A stretch of 64,000 bases of DNA, from assembly GCF_004358205.1 (NCBI RefSeq), contig NZ_SMYO01000003.1, forward strand, positions 186,001 through 250,000, in the 5' to 3' direction. Below the pieces are notes generated by a model. That model was given only the letters and a program-made list of their open reading frames with translations. It was not told the DNA's origin and ran no database searches. Positions 17,841 through 25,946 of this stretch are shown here, in pieces; position 1 is the first letter of the stretch, and the number at the start of each line of letters is the position of its first letter. The DNA comes from Bacillus salipaludis. Its GTDB lineage: Bacteria; Bacillota; Bacilli; Bacillales_B; DSM-18226. A program made the translations under genes and the position numbers.

Positions 17841-17854
17841 TGAAAGCGATACCA
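17841..17854 (+). promoter_or_regulatory. cre box (CcpA) upstream of the symporter gene
   Basis: TGAAAGCGATACCA matches the cre consensus TGWAANCGNTNWCA at all but one position. It lies between the -10 box and the ribosome site, suggesting carbon catabolite repression by roadblock. Confidence 0.6.
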
Positions 17855-17876
17855 AAATTAAAAAAGGGGTGTAACA

Positions 17877-19139
17877 ATGAAGAAGATTAATTTTAAAAAT
17901 TTAACGGTCCAAGTTTTGACAGGTATTCTTCTTGGAGTTATTGTTGGTTTCTTGTTTCCGAAATTCGGGTCTGAATTAAAGGTTTTAGCGGATATTTTTA
18001 TTAAACTGATTAAAATGGTGATTGCTCCAATTGTCTTTTTCACGATTGTTATTGGAATTGGAAATATGGGAGATTTGAAAAAGGTTGGCCGAATTGGCGG
18101 TAAAGCCCTCCTTTATTTTGAAATTATTTCGACTATCGCTTTAGGAATTGGTTTATTGCTTGTCAATATCCTTAAGCCTGGTTCCGGTTTTGATACTCAT
18201 GGCGCAAAAGCAAGTGATGTTGCACAATTTACAGAGCAAGCAAAAGAAAGCAGTCATGGATTTGTCGAGTTTATTTTGGGAATTATTCCGGATAATTTTG
18301 TTGCCGCTATGGCAAATGGCGAGCTCCTGCCGATCCTATTCTTCTCCGTTCTTTTTGGAATTGCGCTTGCATCGTTTGGAGAAAAAGGGAAGCGAGTTGT
18401 TGCATTGTTTGAAGATTTAACCGAAATCTTCTTTAAAATTGTTAATATCGTTATGAAGTTTTCTCCAGTTGCAGCATTTGGTGCAATGGCATATACGATT
18501 GGTAATTTTGGTCTTGGCTCTTTAGTTTCGCTTGGCAAATTGATGGGAAGCGTCTACTTGACGATGTTTATCTTTATTGTCTTTGTTTTAGGAGCGGTTG
18601 CAAAGTTTTACGGCTTTAATATTTTAAAATTCATCGCCTATATTAAAGAGGAAATTTTATTGGTATTAGGTACTTCTTCTTCTGAATCCGCTTTACCAAG
18701 AATGATGGAACGTCTTGAAAAATACGGTTGCTCAAAGTCTGTTGTAGGTCTTGTTGTTCCAACTGGATATTCATTTAATTTGGATGGCACCGCCATCTAC
18801 CTTTCAATGGCAGCGATCTTTATTGCACAAGCCTATCATGTTGATATTACGATTTGGCATCAGATCACTTTACTCGGAATTTTAATGCTGACTTCTAAAG
18901 GTGCAGCAGGTGTAACCGGATCAGGTTTCATTACCCTTGCCGCTACCCTTTCAGCTTTTCCGGTTATTCCGGTTGAAGGAATTGCCCTTCTACTAGGTGT
19001 CGATCGCTTCATGTCCGAAGCACGTGCCATCACCAACCTAATCGGAAACGGCGTAGCAACAGTCGTTGTTTCAAAAATGGAAAAAGAATTCCACCCACAA
19101 GGTGAAACAGAAGAAGCTGATGTAACCATCAGCGCATAA
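17877..19139 (+). CDS. dctP: Dicarboxylate/amino acid:cation symporter (DAACS family)
   Basis: 420 aa with the DAACS fold. It has about eight membrane helices, the serine-rich re-entrant loop [20 protein letters not shown] and the signature [21 protein letters not shown]. Further family stretches are [31 protein letters not shown] and [19 protein letters not shown]. It imports C4-dicarboxylates (succinate, fumarate, malate) or glutamate with protons or sodium. The divergent DcuSR-type system favours dicarboxylates, as with B. subtilis DctP under DctS-DctR. AAGGGGTG lies before the ATG, and a strong terminator follows. Confidence 0.88.
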   Translation: MKKINFKNLTVQVLTGILLGVIVGFLFPKFGSELKVLADIFIKLIKMVIAPIVFFTIVIGIGNMGDLKKVGRIGGKALLYFEIISTIALGIGLLLVNILKPGSGFDTHGAKASDVAQFTEQAKESSHGFVEFILGIIPDNFVAAMANGELLPILFFSVLFGIALASFGEKGKRVVALFEDLTEIFFKIVNIVMKFSPVAAFGAMAYTIGNFGLGSLVSLGKLMGSVYLTMFIFIVFVLGAVAKFYGFNILKFIAYIKEEILLVLGTSSSESALPRMMERLEKYGCSKSVVGLVVPTGYSFNLDGTAIYLSMAAIFIAQAYHVDITIWHQITLLGILMLTSKGAAGVTGSGFITLAATLSAFPVIPVEGIALLLGVDRFMSEARAITNLIGNGVATVVVSKMEKEFHPQGETEEADVTISA

Positions 19140-19148
19140 AAAAGGAGG

Positions 19149-19182
19149 GTGGAGCTTGGAAACCAAGCTCCACTCTCTTTTT
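19149..19182 (+). terminator. Strong rho-independent terminator
   Basis: GTGGAGCTTGG and CCAAGCTCCAC form an 11-bp stem with a 3-nt loop, then TCTCTTTTT. Confidence 0.93.
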
Positions 19183-19244
19183 GTAACAAAATTTAATTCG
19201 TTTCATACTATAAGGAATAATACAATATGAAAGAGGTGCAGCAA

Positions 19245-19451
19245 TTGACTCAAAATATTACAACAGGACCACATCCTGGACAACCTGGAGCATGTATGGC
19301 ACAATACAACCATCATATCCATAGTCACTCACACCATCATCACTCCAATCCTCACAATCAACAAATGCCATATATGCAACATATGAACTATGGTAATTAT
19401 GGGACTACTGGCTGGAGACCACCTGGGGCTTCATTTCCTACTTTTTATTAA
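19245..19451 (+). CDS. Small His-rich protein, possible spore coat component
   Basis: 68 aa from the TTG at 19245, chosen because AAAGAGGTG lies 6 nt upstream; an ATG at 19227 precedes that site. The sequence starts MTQNITTGPHPGQPGACMAQ and contains a His cluster (HHIHSHSHHHHSNPH), then Gln/Met/Tyr/Asn-rich sequence ending PPGASFPTFY. This composition resembles small CotD-like or CotH-region coat proteins and could bind metal ions, but no known family can be assigned with confidence. There is no signal peptide or membrane segment. Confidence 0.6.
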   Translation: MTQNITTGPHPGQPGACMAQYNHHIHSHSHHHHSNPHNQQMPYMQHMNYGNYGTTGWRPPGASFPTFY

Positions 19452-19515
19452 ATTCTTATCGCGCTGATGTTAGACAAGCTTTCTTAGATTGCACCTTCAA
19501 ATTTGTGAAACTTTC

Positions 19516-19566
19516 ACACGGTGCCTGTCACCGTTCGTGGACAATTGCCCATTTTTGTACACGTGG
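19516..19566 (+). repeat. Dispersed repeat, copy 6
   Basis: ACGGTGCCTGTCACCGTTCGTGGACAATTG is followed by TTGTACACGTGGA. It lies downstream of the His-rich gene, core first relative to that gene. Confidence 0.7.
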
Positions 19567-19674
19567 AAAGTACACTCAATAATATTTTAATAGAAGTAAA
19601 GCTTGGAATTGCTTATTCTAAGCTTTTACTTTGGATTAAAGGCGTTTACATAGGATTGAATATATTAAACAAAT

Positions 19675-19900
19675 TTTCTAGATGCACGATTTGTCGTGCA
19701 AACCATTGCCCAAAAATATACGACTCCAACCCATACAGGGCTGCTTTTTTCAATGGAACCCGTGTTTGCAGCTTTCTTCGCTTTTGCTTTCGCAGACGAA
19801 ATGCTGACGGCAAAAGGATATTTGGGTGCATCATTAGTCTAATTAGGTGTCCTTACAGCTGAATTTGATGTTAAAAAGTATTTATTAAAAAAAGGGACCA
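19675..19900 (+). pseudogene. Remnant of an EamA/DMT transporter (C-terminal end only)
   Basis: In the frame of position 19690 the sequence reads FVVQTIAQKYTTPTHTGLLF, SMEPVFAAFFAFAF, ADEMLTAKGYLGASLV, then TAA, then LGVLTAEFDVKKYLLKKGT. This is the last helix pair of an EamA transporter, including the conserved SMEPVFAA motif, with an in-frame stop replacing one residue of the last helix. Nothing upstream encodes the first 200 or so residues, so only the tail and its terminator remain. It is not closely similar in sequence to the intact EamA gene at 8104. Confidence 0.8.
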
Positions 19901-19907
19901 ACAAAAC

Positions 19908-19964
19908 AAACCAAGGTTGTGAAATGACGAAATAGTCAACTCACAACCTTGGTTTTATTTTTGT
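19908..19964 (+). terminator. Terminator left from the decayed EamA gene
   Basis: AAACCAAGGTTGTGA and TCACAACCTTGGTTT form a perfect 15-bp stem with an 18-nt loop, followed by TATTTTTG. Confidence 0.9.
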
Positions 19965-19980
19965 TTAAACAAGATTTTCC

Positions 19981-20050
19981 ATCCACCCACAACGGACAAA
20001 ACTGCCGAATTGTCCACGAGCGGTGCCTGTCACCTTTTTTTTGTCACCTT
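19981..20050 (-). repeat. Dispersed repeat, copy 7
   Basis: ATCCACCCACAACGGACAAA, a short spacer, then TTGTCCACGAGCGGTGCCTGTCACC. It lies immediately after the aldehyde dehydrogenase stop codon; TTGTCACC is duplicated at 20041. Confidence 0.8.
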
Positions 20051-20063
20051 TTTTACTACCTTT

Positions 20064-21530
20064 TTATCCTTTTACGAACACAGTTTTGATGGCGGTGAAG
20101 AATTCTTTGGCGGCTTCGCCTTGTTCGCGTGAGCCGGAGGAGGATGATTTCATTCCGCCGAATGGGGCTTGAAGTTCGACGCCGGCACTTTCGGCATTGA
20201 TCCTCACCAAGCCCGCTTCCATATCATCAATAAATGTTAGCATTTTGCCAATATTGGCGGTAAAAATGGAAGCACTTAATCCGTATTCTGAATCATTGGC
20301 GATTTCTATCGCTTCTTCCAGTGAATCTACCTTGATTAACGCGAGCACAGGCCCAAAAATCTCTTCCTGCGCAATTGCCATATCCGTGGTGACACCCTCA
20401 AAAACGGTAGGATTGATATAAAAACCATCCTTCAACCTCGGATCAACAGGCTGATCTCCTCCGCAAAGCAAGACGGCGCCTTCCTTCTTCGCCACTTTAA
20501 TATAATACTTAACGGTATTTAACTGGCTCTCACTCGCACAAGGTCCCATCCACGTACCTTCAGAAAGCCCGTCTCCAACCTTAATACTGCGAACCTTCTC
20601 AAGTAACAATTCCTTAAACGCCTCATACACCTTTTCGTGAACAATCACCCGGCTCGTGCAGGTACATTTTTGGCCGGTTGATTTCAGACCCCCACTAATA
20701 ACAGCCTCCACTGCTTTCGCCAAATCTGCATCCTCGGTGACAATCACCGGGTTCTTCCCACCCATTTCAAGCTGGAATTTCGCACCGCGGGCAACGGCCC
20801 CTTGTCCAACCCTTTTCCCGGTTGCAGAAGACCCTGTAAATGTAATTCCATTAATATCGGGATGTTCGATAAGTCCATTTCCGATCACCGAGCCTGAGCC
20901 TGTTACGAAATTTAAAACACCCTTTGGCAGCCCCGCTCTTTCAAAACACTCCACCATTTTAGCCGCCGTCACCGCAGCTTCTGTAGCCGGTTTAAAAACA
21001 ACTGTGTTCCCGTATATCAAAGCAGGTGCAATCTTCCAAATCGGTATCGCCACAGGGAAATTCCAAGGTGTGATCACCCCAACCACCCCTAATGGAGCCC
21101 TGGTAGTAAACATTAACGCACCGCTATCAGATGATGGGATAACATCTCCAGATTTGCGCATCCCTTCCCCTGCATAATAGCGCAAGATCGCTACACCACG
21201 AGCTGTCTCCCCTTTTGCTTCCAGCAAGGTTTTTCCCATTTCTCGTGTCATCGTCTCAGCGATGTCATCCAGGCTTGCCTCTAAGATGTCGGCAACCTTA
21301 AACAAATAATTTCCCCGAGAAGGTCCGCCAAGCTTCCACCACGATTTTTTTGCCGTTTTGGCTGCGTCAACAGCCGCTTTTAAATCGGTAATTGTTGATT
21401 TTTGCACCTTTCCGACCACTTCAAAGCGGTTTGCTGGACTGATACTTTTAATCACCTCGCCAGATTCACTTTCCACCCATTCCCCATTAATATAATTAAA
21501 ATATGTTTTTGTAAAAACCTCGGTTTGCAT
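20064..21530 (-). CDS. 2-oxoglutarate semialdehyde dehydrogenase (ALDH family)
   Basis: 488 aa from the ATG at 21530 (AGGTGGTG 9 nt upstream). ALDH signatures: [34 protein letters not shown], general-base Glu in [13 protein letters not shown], catalytic Cys in [11 protein letters not shown], and [12 protein letters not shown]. It should oxidise 2-oxoglutarate semialdehyde to 2-oxoglutarate with NAD(P)+. Substrate choice comes from context: it is last in an operon with a DHDPS-family deaminase, racemase-family enzymes and a D-hydroxyproline-type dehydrogenase, the set that makes this aldehyde from hydroxyproline. Other ALDH substrates cannot be excluded from sequence alone. Confidence 0.85.
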   Translation of the reverse strand: MQTEVFTKTYFNYINGEWVESESGEVIKSISPANRFEVVGKVQKSTITDLKAAVDAAKTAKKSWWKLGGPSRGNYLFKVADILEASLDDIAETMTREMGKTLLEAKGETARGVAILRYYAGEGMRKSGDVIPSSDSGALMFTTRAPLGVVGVITPWNFPVAIPIWKIAPALIYGNTVVFKPATEAAVTAAKMVECFERAGLPKGVLNFVTGSGSVIGNGLIEHPDINGITFTGSSATGKRVGQGAVARGAKFQLEMGGKNPVIVTEDADLAKAVEAVISGGLKSTGQKCTCTSRVIVHEKVYEAFKELLLEKVRSIKVGDGLSEGTWMGPCASESQLNTVKYYIKVAKKEGAVLLCGGDQPVDPRLKDGFYINPTVFEGVTTDMAIAQEEIFGPVLALIKVDSLEEAIEIANDSEYGLSASIFTANIGKMLTFIDDMEAGLVRINAESAGVELQAPFGGMKSSSSGSREQGEAAKEFFTAIKTVFVKG

Positions 21531-21556
21531 TTGCAAAAACACCACCTATTAAAATA

Positions 21557-22540
21557 TTAAAGTTTTACTTTTTGACCGATCCCCAGTTCCAATGCTTTAT
21601 CATAAATCGCCTTAGCGACGACCACATCCATCGCTGCTAAACCTACTGATTTAAAAACGGTAATTTCTTCATTGGATTCTCTTCCAGTTCTCATACCATT
21701 TATGATTTCGCCTAATTCTCCATAAAGATCATCTGCTTGAAAAAGTCCGGCTTCAATTGGATTAATTAAATCACCGCATTCCTCCAATGCAGCTTCCTTG
21801 GCTTCGACTACTACTTTTGCAGCACTTGTAATAATTTCAGTTGGTATTTCCTGCATGCTTGGCTTAAAGGATCCCACCCCGTTAATATGTACACCGAGCG
21901 CAACACTTTCAGCGGAAAAAACCGGCCTTTCGGAGGTAGTCGCCGTTACAATAATATCAGCAGCCCTTACTGCCTCATCTGCTTCGTCCGCAATGACAAT
22001 CTCTGGACACTTCTCCTGGTAGCGAGCCTTTAATTCCTCTGCCAATACAGATGCTTTTGATTTCGTTCGATTATATAAACGAATTTCCCTAACCGAAGGC
22101 CGAACATGTAAAATCGCTTCAATCAATCCTCTTGCCTGGCTCCCGGTCCCAATTACCCCCAGCACCAACGCATCCTCTTTAGCAAGATACTTTGTTGCCA
22201 GACCGGAAGCAGCACCAGTTCTCAAAACCGTTAAGGAAGAAGATTCCATTAAAGCTAAGGGCTGCCCGGTTTCTACATCGGATAAAACCATGACACCGTA
22301 AATGGTTTTGTCTTTATTTTTTGGAAAAACGGAGACGAATTTAACCCCTAGACCGCCTCCGTATTCCACTAAAGATGGCATGAACAAGGCCGTTCCCTCT
22401 GTTTGGGAAGTGCTAATTGCCGTGCGAACCGGTGTAACTGTTCTTCCCTCTGAATATTCAACAAGTGCCACCTCTACAGCTTTCATCACATCTTCCATGG
22501 TAACCGCTTTTTTTATTTCTTCTTCACTTATAACTAACAT
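21557..22540 (-). CDS. Ornithine cyclodeaminase-family reductase, probable delta1-pyrroline-2-carboxylate reductase
   Basis: 327 aa, OCD/mu-crystallin family. The N-terminal strand starts MLVISEEEIKKAVTMEDVMKAVE. The NAD(P)-binding site is GVIGTGSQARGLIEAI, with an Arg (RLYNRTKSKA) at the end of the next strand. In hydroxyproline clusters these enzymes reduce delta1-pyrroline-2-carboxylate (from 3-hydroxyproline dehydration) to L-proline. The aconitase-X pair in the same cluster supplies that dehydration. It lies 35 bp downstream of a racemase-family gene and 26 bp before the aldehyde dehydrogenase. An alanine-dehydrogenase-like role is the main alternative. Confidence 0.82.
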   Translation of the reverse strand: MLVISEEEIKKAVTMEDVMKAVEVALVEYSEGRTVTPVRTAISTSQTEGTALFMPSLVEYGGGLGVKFVSVFPKNKDKTIYGVMVLSDVETGQPLALMESSSLTVLRTGAASGLATKYLAKEDALVLGVIGTGSQARGLIEAILHVRPSVREIRLYNRTKSKASVLAEELKARYQEKCPEIVIADEADEAVRAADIIVTATTSERPVFSAESVALGVHINGVGSFKPSMQEIPTEIITSAAKVVVEAKEAALEECGDLINPIEAGLFQADDLYGELGEIINGMRTGRESNEEITVFKSVGLAAMDVVVAKAIYDKALELGIGQKVKL

Positions 22541-22575
22541 CCTCTACCTCCATTTCTTCTCATTCAAGCAGTCTC

Positions 22576-23580
22576 TTATCCTATTAAAAAACCGCTGCTT
22601 AATGGGTCTGTTGGGTCCACAACAAATTGGTGCATACCGGTAATAAAGGCATTCCCAGTAATTTTCGGAATGACTGCTGAATAAGGACCAAATTCTGTTT
22701 CTTCAATAATTTCTGCGGCAAATTGGCTGTTCACAATACTCTCATGGACAAATCGCTGTCCTTTCTGTAGATGACCTTTTTGTTTCAGAAGGGCTACACG
22801 GGCACCCGTCCCGCTGCCACATGGGGATCGGTCAACCTGCCCATCAGCAAAAATCGTTACATTGCGCGAATCGGAATCTTCAAGATCGGGCTCATCGGTA
22901 AAAATAACTCCGTAAATCCCATTAATATCCTGTTCAAATGGATGAACGACCTCAATGGACGATTCAATTTTACGCTTAATCTCCATACCAATTTTTTGTA
23001 ATGCTGCGAGATGTTCAATATCTATCTTTTGGCCAAATTCATTGGCATCGACAATGGCATAAAAAGCACCGCCATAAGCAATATCAACCAAAATATTTTT
23101 TCCATCTACCACTACAGGGTAGTTTTCCATAAAAACAAAGGATGGTACATTTTCAAAGGATACGGACTTTACTTTTGTTCCCTCACACTGGGCATAGGCT
23201 GTCAGCTTCCCAGCAGGGCTGTCGATTACAACACGTGTTTCCTCACCCGTTGCCGCAACCATCCCACTTTCAATTGCGTATGTTACAGCAGCAATCGTTC
23301 CATGTCCGCACATTGTACTTAGCCCTTCATTATGCATAAATAGAATACCGAAATCGGATTCCCCTCGTTCCGGCGGAGTGATTACACAGCCATACATCCC
23401 GTGATGGCCCCTTGGTTCAAACATCAACACCCGACGAACTTCATCGTGATATTTTTTAAAATAAGCACGTTTTTCCAAAATGGTATCCCCTTTTAAAAAA
23501 GGAACACCTGATGTAATGATTCGAAATGGCTCGCCGCCCGTGTGCATATCAACGGTTGAAAAATGCTTCGTAAACTTCAC
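22576..23580 (-). CDS. Proline racemase-family enzyme, paralogue A (hydroxyproline epimerase or dehydratase)
   Basis: 334 aa. N-terminal DMHTGGEPFRIITSGVP. The first catalytic Cys lies in STMCGHGTIAAVTYAIESGM and the second in DRSPCGSGTGARVALL, so the Cys/Cys acid-base pair of racemases/epimerases is intact. Trans-3-hydroxyproline dehydratases described so far often replace the second Cys by Thr, which is not the case here. The GSGTGARVAL sequence after the second Cys nonetheless resembles the dehydratase branch. Likely substrates are trans-4- or trans-3-hydroxy-L-proline. It is adjacent to paralogue B (14 bp) and the OCD-family gene. Confidence 0.85.
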   Translation of the reverse strand: MKFTKHFSTVDMHTGGEPFRIITSGVPFLKGDTILEKRAYFKKYHDEVRRVLMFEPRGHHGMYGCVITPPERGESDFGILFMHNEGLSTMCGHGTIAAVTYAIESGMVAATGEETRVVIDSPAGKLTAYAQCEGTKVKSVSFENVPSFVFMENYPVVVDGKNILVDIAYGGAFYAIVDANEFGQKIDIEHLAALQKIGMEIKRKIESSIEVVHPFEQDINGIYGVIFTDEPDLEDSDSRNVTIFADGQVDRSPCGSGTGARVALLKQKGHLQKGQRFVHESIVNSQFAAEIIEETEFGPYSAVIPKITGNAFITGMHQFVVDPTDPLSSGFLIG

Positions 23581-23593
23581 CGATTTCTCCCCC

Positions 23594-24619
23594 TTAATGA
23601 TCGTCCGCTGCAGGAATTAATAAAAACCCTTCATTTAATTCGTCTTCTTCGTTATAAAGGAATGTATGGAAACCCATCACCCATGCCGATCCGGTTATTT
23701 CCGGAATGACTGCCGGATAGCCCTGAACTTCACTTGTTTCCAAAATTCGTGCCTTAAATAATGAACCGACGATGCTTTCATGAACAAATTCTTCACCTAC
23801 GGCCAAATCTCCTTTATTGAACAGTACAGCTAATTTTGCTGAAGTCCCCGTTCCGCAAGGGGAGCGGTCAATTCCACCCGGAGGGACGACAACCGTATTT
23901 TTCAAATTGGCATCCGGATGAACCGGATCAGTATAAAATTCAATATGAGTCAAGCCGCGGATAAACGGAAAAACAGGATGAACAATTTCATTCTGTTGAT
24001 TAATTGTTTTCCGAATCCTGATTGCTTTTTCTATAATCTCAGAAGCATTTGAAGGGGTAAGTTCCAAATTTAGCTTCCTTGCGTCCAAAATCCCGTAAAA
24101 ATTGCCGCCGTAGGCAATATCACAGTCGATTTCACCAAAACCTTCTACTTCAACCTTTAGCGATTTATATAAGAAAGACTCTATATTTCGGAATGTTACC
24201 TGCTTTGCCTTGCCACTTTCTACTAGGATCTCTGTTTTGACCAAGCCTGCCGGTGTGTCCAATGTAATGTACGTGACCGGCTCAACCGCCTCCACCATCC
24301 CCGATTCGATTAACGCGGTACAAACGCCAATCGTGTCATGTCCACACATCGGTAAATAGCCGCCAGTTTCGATAAAAATAACACCGATGTCCGCATCAGG
24401 ATGACATGGGTCAGTTAGTAATGCACCCGACATAACCCCATGTCCCCGCGGTTCATTCATTAAAAATTTACGAATCCAGTCATATTCATTTTTCATTTGC
24501 AGCATTTTTTCTGACATGGTGTTGCCAGTAAGCTTTGGCACACCGCTCGTTACCGTGCGTGTTGGGTTCCCGCCGGTATGTGTGTCAATCGTCGTAAACA
24601 TTTTTTTCGCCGATATCAT
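23594..24619 (-). CDS. Proline racemase-family enzyme, paralogue B (probable 4-hydroxyproline 2-epimerase)
   Basis: 341 aa. THTGGNPTRTVTSGVPKL near the start; catalytic Cys residues in LPMCGHDTIGVCTALIESGM and DRSPCGTGTSAKLAVL. Cys/Cys with CGHDTIG and CGTGTSAKLA is typical of 4-hydroxyproline epimerases/proline racemases. These interconvert trans-4-hydroxy-L-proline and cis-4-hydroxy-D-proline, the substrate of the neighbouring FAD dehydrogenase. GAGGTGG precedes the ATG. It differs widely from paralogue A, so the pair is not a recent duplication. Confidence 0.86.
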   Translation of the reverse strand: MISAKKMFTTIDTHTGGNPTRTVTSGVPKLTGNTMSEKMLQMKNEYDWIRKFLMNEPRGHGVMSGALLTDPCHPDADIGVIFIETGGYLPMCGHDTIGVCTALIESGMVEAVEPVTYITLDTPAGLVKTEILVESGKAKQVTFRNIESFLYKSLKVEVEGFGEIDCDIAYGGNFYGILDARKLNLELTPSNASEIIEKAIRIRKTINQQNEIVHPVFPFIRGLTHIEFYTDPVHPDANLKNTVVVPPGGIDRSPCGTGTSAKLAVLFNKGDLAVGEEFVHESIVGSLFKARILETSEVQGYPAVIPEITGSAWVMGFHTFLYNEEDELNEGFLLIPAADDH

Positions 24620-24635
24620 CTATGCCACCTCGTTT

Positions 24636-25823
24636 CTAATGTTTAAGGGTGAATGAAGGCGTAAACCGATCATGACGTAGCGGTTCAACAGGAATAATCG
24701 TTTTTTCACGCCCTTCTATCATTTCGGAAATCAACTTGCCCGTTACTGCTGCAAGACTAATGCCGTCCCCTTCATGACCGGCCGCAATATAGTAACCGGG
24801 AACTTCCTCCACATGAGAAATCACAGGTAAGTGATCCGGAGTCCACGGGCGTAGTCCTGCATAGGCCCGGATAAAATTCATTTCCTTCAATTTTGGATAA
24901 AATCGAACTGCCCTCCGTGCAATACAATGGACGACATCCATATCAACTTTCGTGTCAAAACCAACAAATTGCCGGCTGCTTCCGATTAAAAAGTTTTGAC
25001 TGACAGTTGGTTCGAATACCAAAGCAACCCCGTATTTTTCGGTTTCAGCATCGACCTTCCTCTCCCCGCCGAATTTGGACAGCAGGTAACCAAATTCCAT
25101 TACTTTTCTGAGCCCAATTGGGAGATTGCGAGAAGCTACAATGATATGGCCCTTACGCGGCTGGATGGGAAGTTCTAGCCCAACCATTTCAGCCAGTTTT
25201 GGTGCCCAAATCCCACCGGCATTGACGACTTTTTTAGCAGTGAAATCGCCGTTTGATGTTGAAACATGAAAAACATCATCCGCCAGCACTTTATTTACGC
25301 TCCTGACTTCGGTATTTTTTACGATCCTAGCCCCGAATTTTTGCGCACCTTCAAATAATGCATAGGTTAATAGATACGGATTTACGGTTGAGTCAGAGGG
25401 ACATTCCAATCCGCCTAAAAGATCGTCGGCAAAGTAGACTGAATCCTGTCTGATATCTTCCCGGTCAAGCAGGCGCATGGGTACTCCGGTTTTATTCTGG
25501 CGGTCCACCCATTTTTCGGCGGCCATCATTTCTTCCTCCGTCTCACAGACAAGTATGCTTCCCGGTGCACGGTATTCAAACTCCGATGGCAGCTCCCCGC
25601 TTAATTCATGGACTAATTTTTGACTATGTAGGGACATTTCCGAATCAAATCCCGGGTCTTTGTCAATGGCTAAAATATTACCGTCACAACGGGAGGAGGT
25701 ACCGCTGGCCAATTCCTTTTTTTCAATCACTGTCACTTCGAATCCTAGTTTCGAAGTATAGTAGGCAATCGCGGCCCCAATAACCCCGCCCCCGATAATT
25801 ACAACCTCTGAATGTGTTTTCAT
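24636..25823 (-). CDS. FAD-dependent D-amino-acid dehydrogenase subunit (HcnC/DadA-like), probable D-hydroxyproline dehydrogenase beta subunit
   Basis: 395 aa. The dinucleotide site VVIIGGGVIGAAIAYYTSKLG is at residues 8-28, followed by EKKELASGTSSRCDGNI; the C-terminal FAD-binding end is AGLRPWTPDHLPVIS and AAGHEGDGISLAAVTGKLI. It is the DAO-fold catalytic subunit expected to oxidise cis-4-hydroxy-D-proline to delta1-pyrroline-4-hydroxy-2-carboxylate. The partner subunits are encoded just upstream (25947-27827), separated by 123 bp that hold a 21-bp-period repeat array. Confidence 0.86.
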   Translation of the reverse strand: MKTHSEVVIIGGGVIGAAIAYYTSKLGFEVTVIEKKELASGTSSRCDGNILAIDKDPGFDSEMSLHSQKLVHELSGELPSEFEYRAPGSILVCETEEEMMAAEKWVDRQNKTGVPMRLLDREDIRQDSVYFADDLLGGLECPSDSTVNPYLLTYALFEGAQKFGARIVKNTEVRSVNKVLADDVFHVSTSNGDFTAKKVVNAGGIWAPKLAEMVGLELPIQPRKGHIIVASRNLPIGLRKVMEFGYLLSKFGGERKVDAETEKYGVALVFEPTVSQNFLIGSSRQFVGFDTKVDMDVVHCIARRAVRFYPKLKEMNFIRAYAGLRPWTPDHLPVISHVEEVPGYYIAAGHEGDGISLAAVTGKLISEMIEGREKTIIPVEPLRHDRFTPSFTLKH

Positions 25824-25852
25824 GGTTATCCCTCTTTTGAAAAACTTTTATA

Positions 25853-25925
25853 TTTATCTGCGTAAAAATGACTTTTATCTGCGATCCTTCTGGTTTTATC
25901 TGAGTAAATTCAACTTTTATCTGCG
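25853..25925. repeat. Four direct repeats of TTTATCTG at exact 21-bp period
   Basis: TTTATCTG begins at 25853, 25874, 25895 and 25916, each followed by CG or AG; copies 2 and 4 extend to ACTTTTATCTGCGAT. The sequence between copies is not conserved. They fill most of the 123-bp gap between two subunit genes of the dehydrogenase. The 21-bp spacing places all copies on one DNA face, as in protein-binding arrays. Confidence 0.85.
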
Positions 25926-25946
25926 ATGCATCCTTTTTGAAAGAAA

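Noticed and set aside
19521..19862. 113-codon plus-strand frame across repeat copy 6 and the EamA remnant
   Set aside because: It starts within the repeat and is out of frame with the recognisable EamA tail, so it is a chance frame.
20656..21177. 173-codon plus-strand frame opposite the aldehyde dehydrogenase
   Set aside because: Antisense to a full-length conserved ALDH; the composition is typical of a shadow frame.
25853..25925. A CRISPR array in the dehydrogenase operon
   Set aside because: The repeat unit is only 8-10 bp with 11-13-bp spacers and no cas genes, which does not fit CRISPR dimensions.
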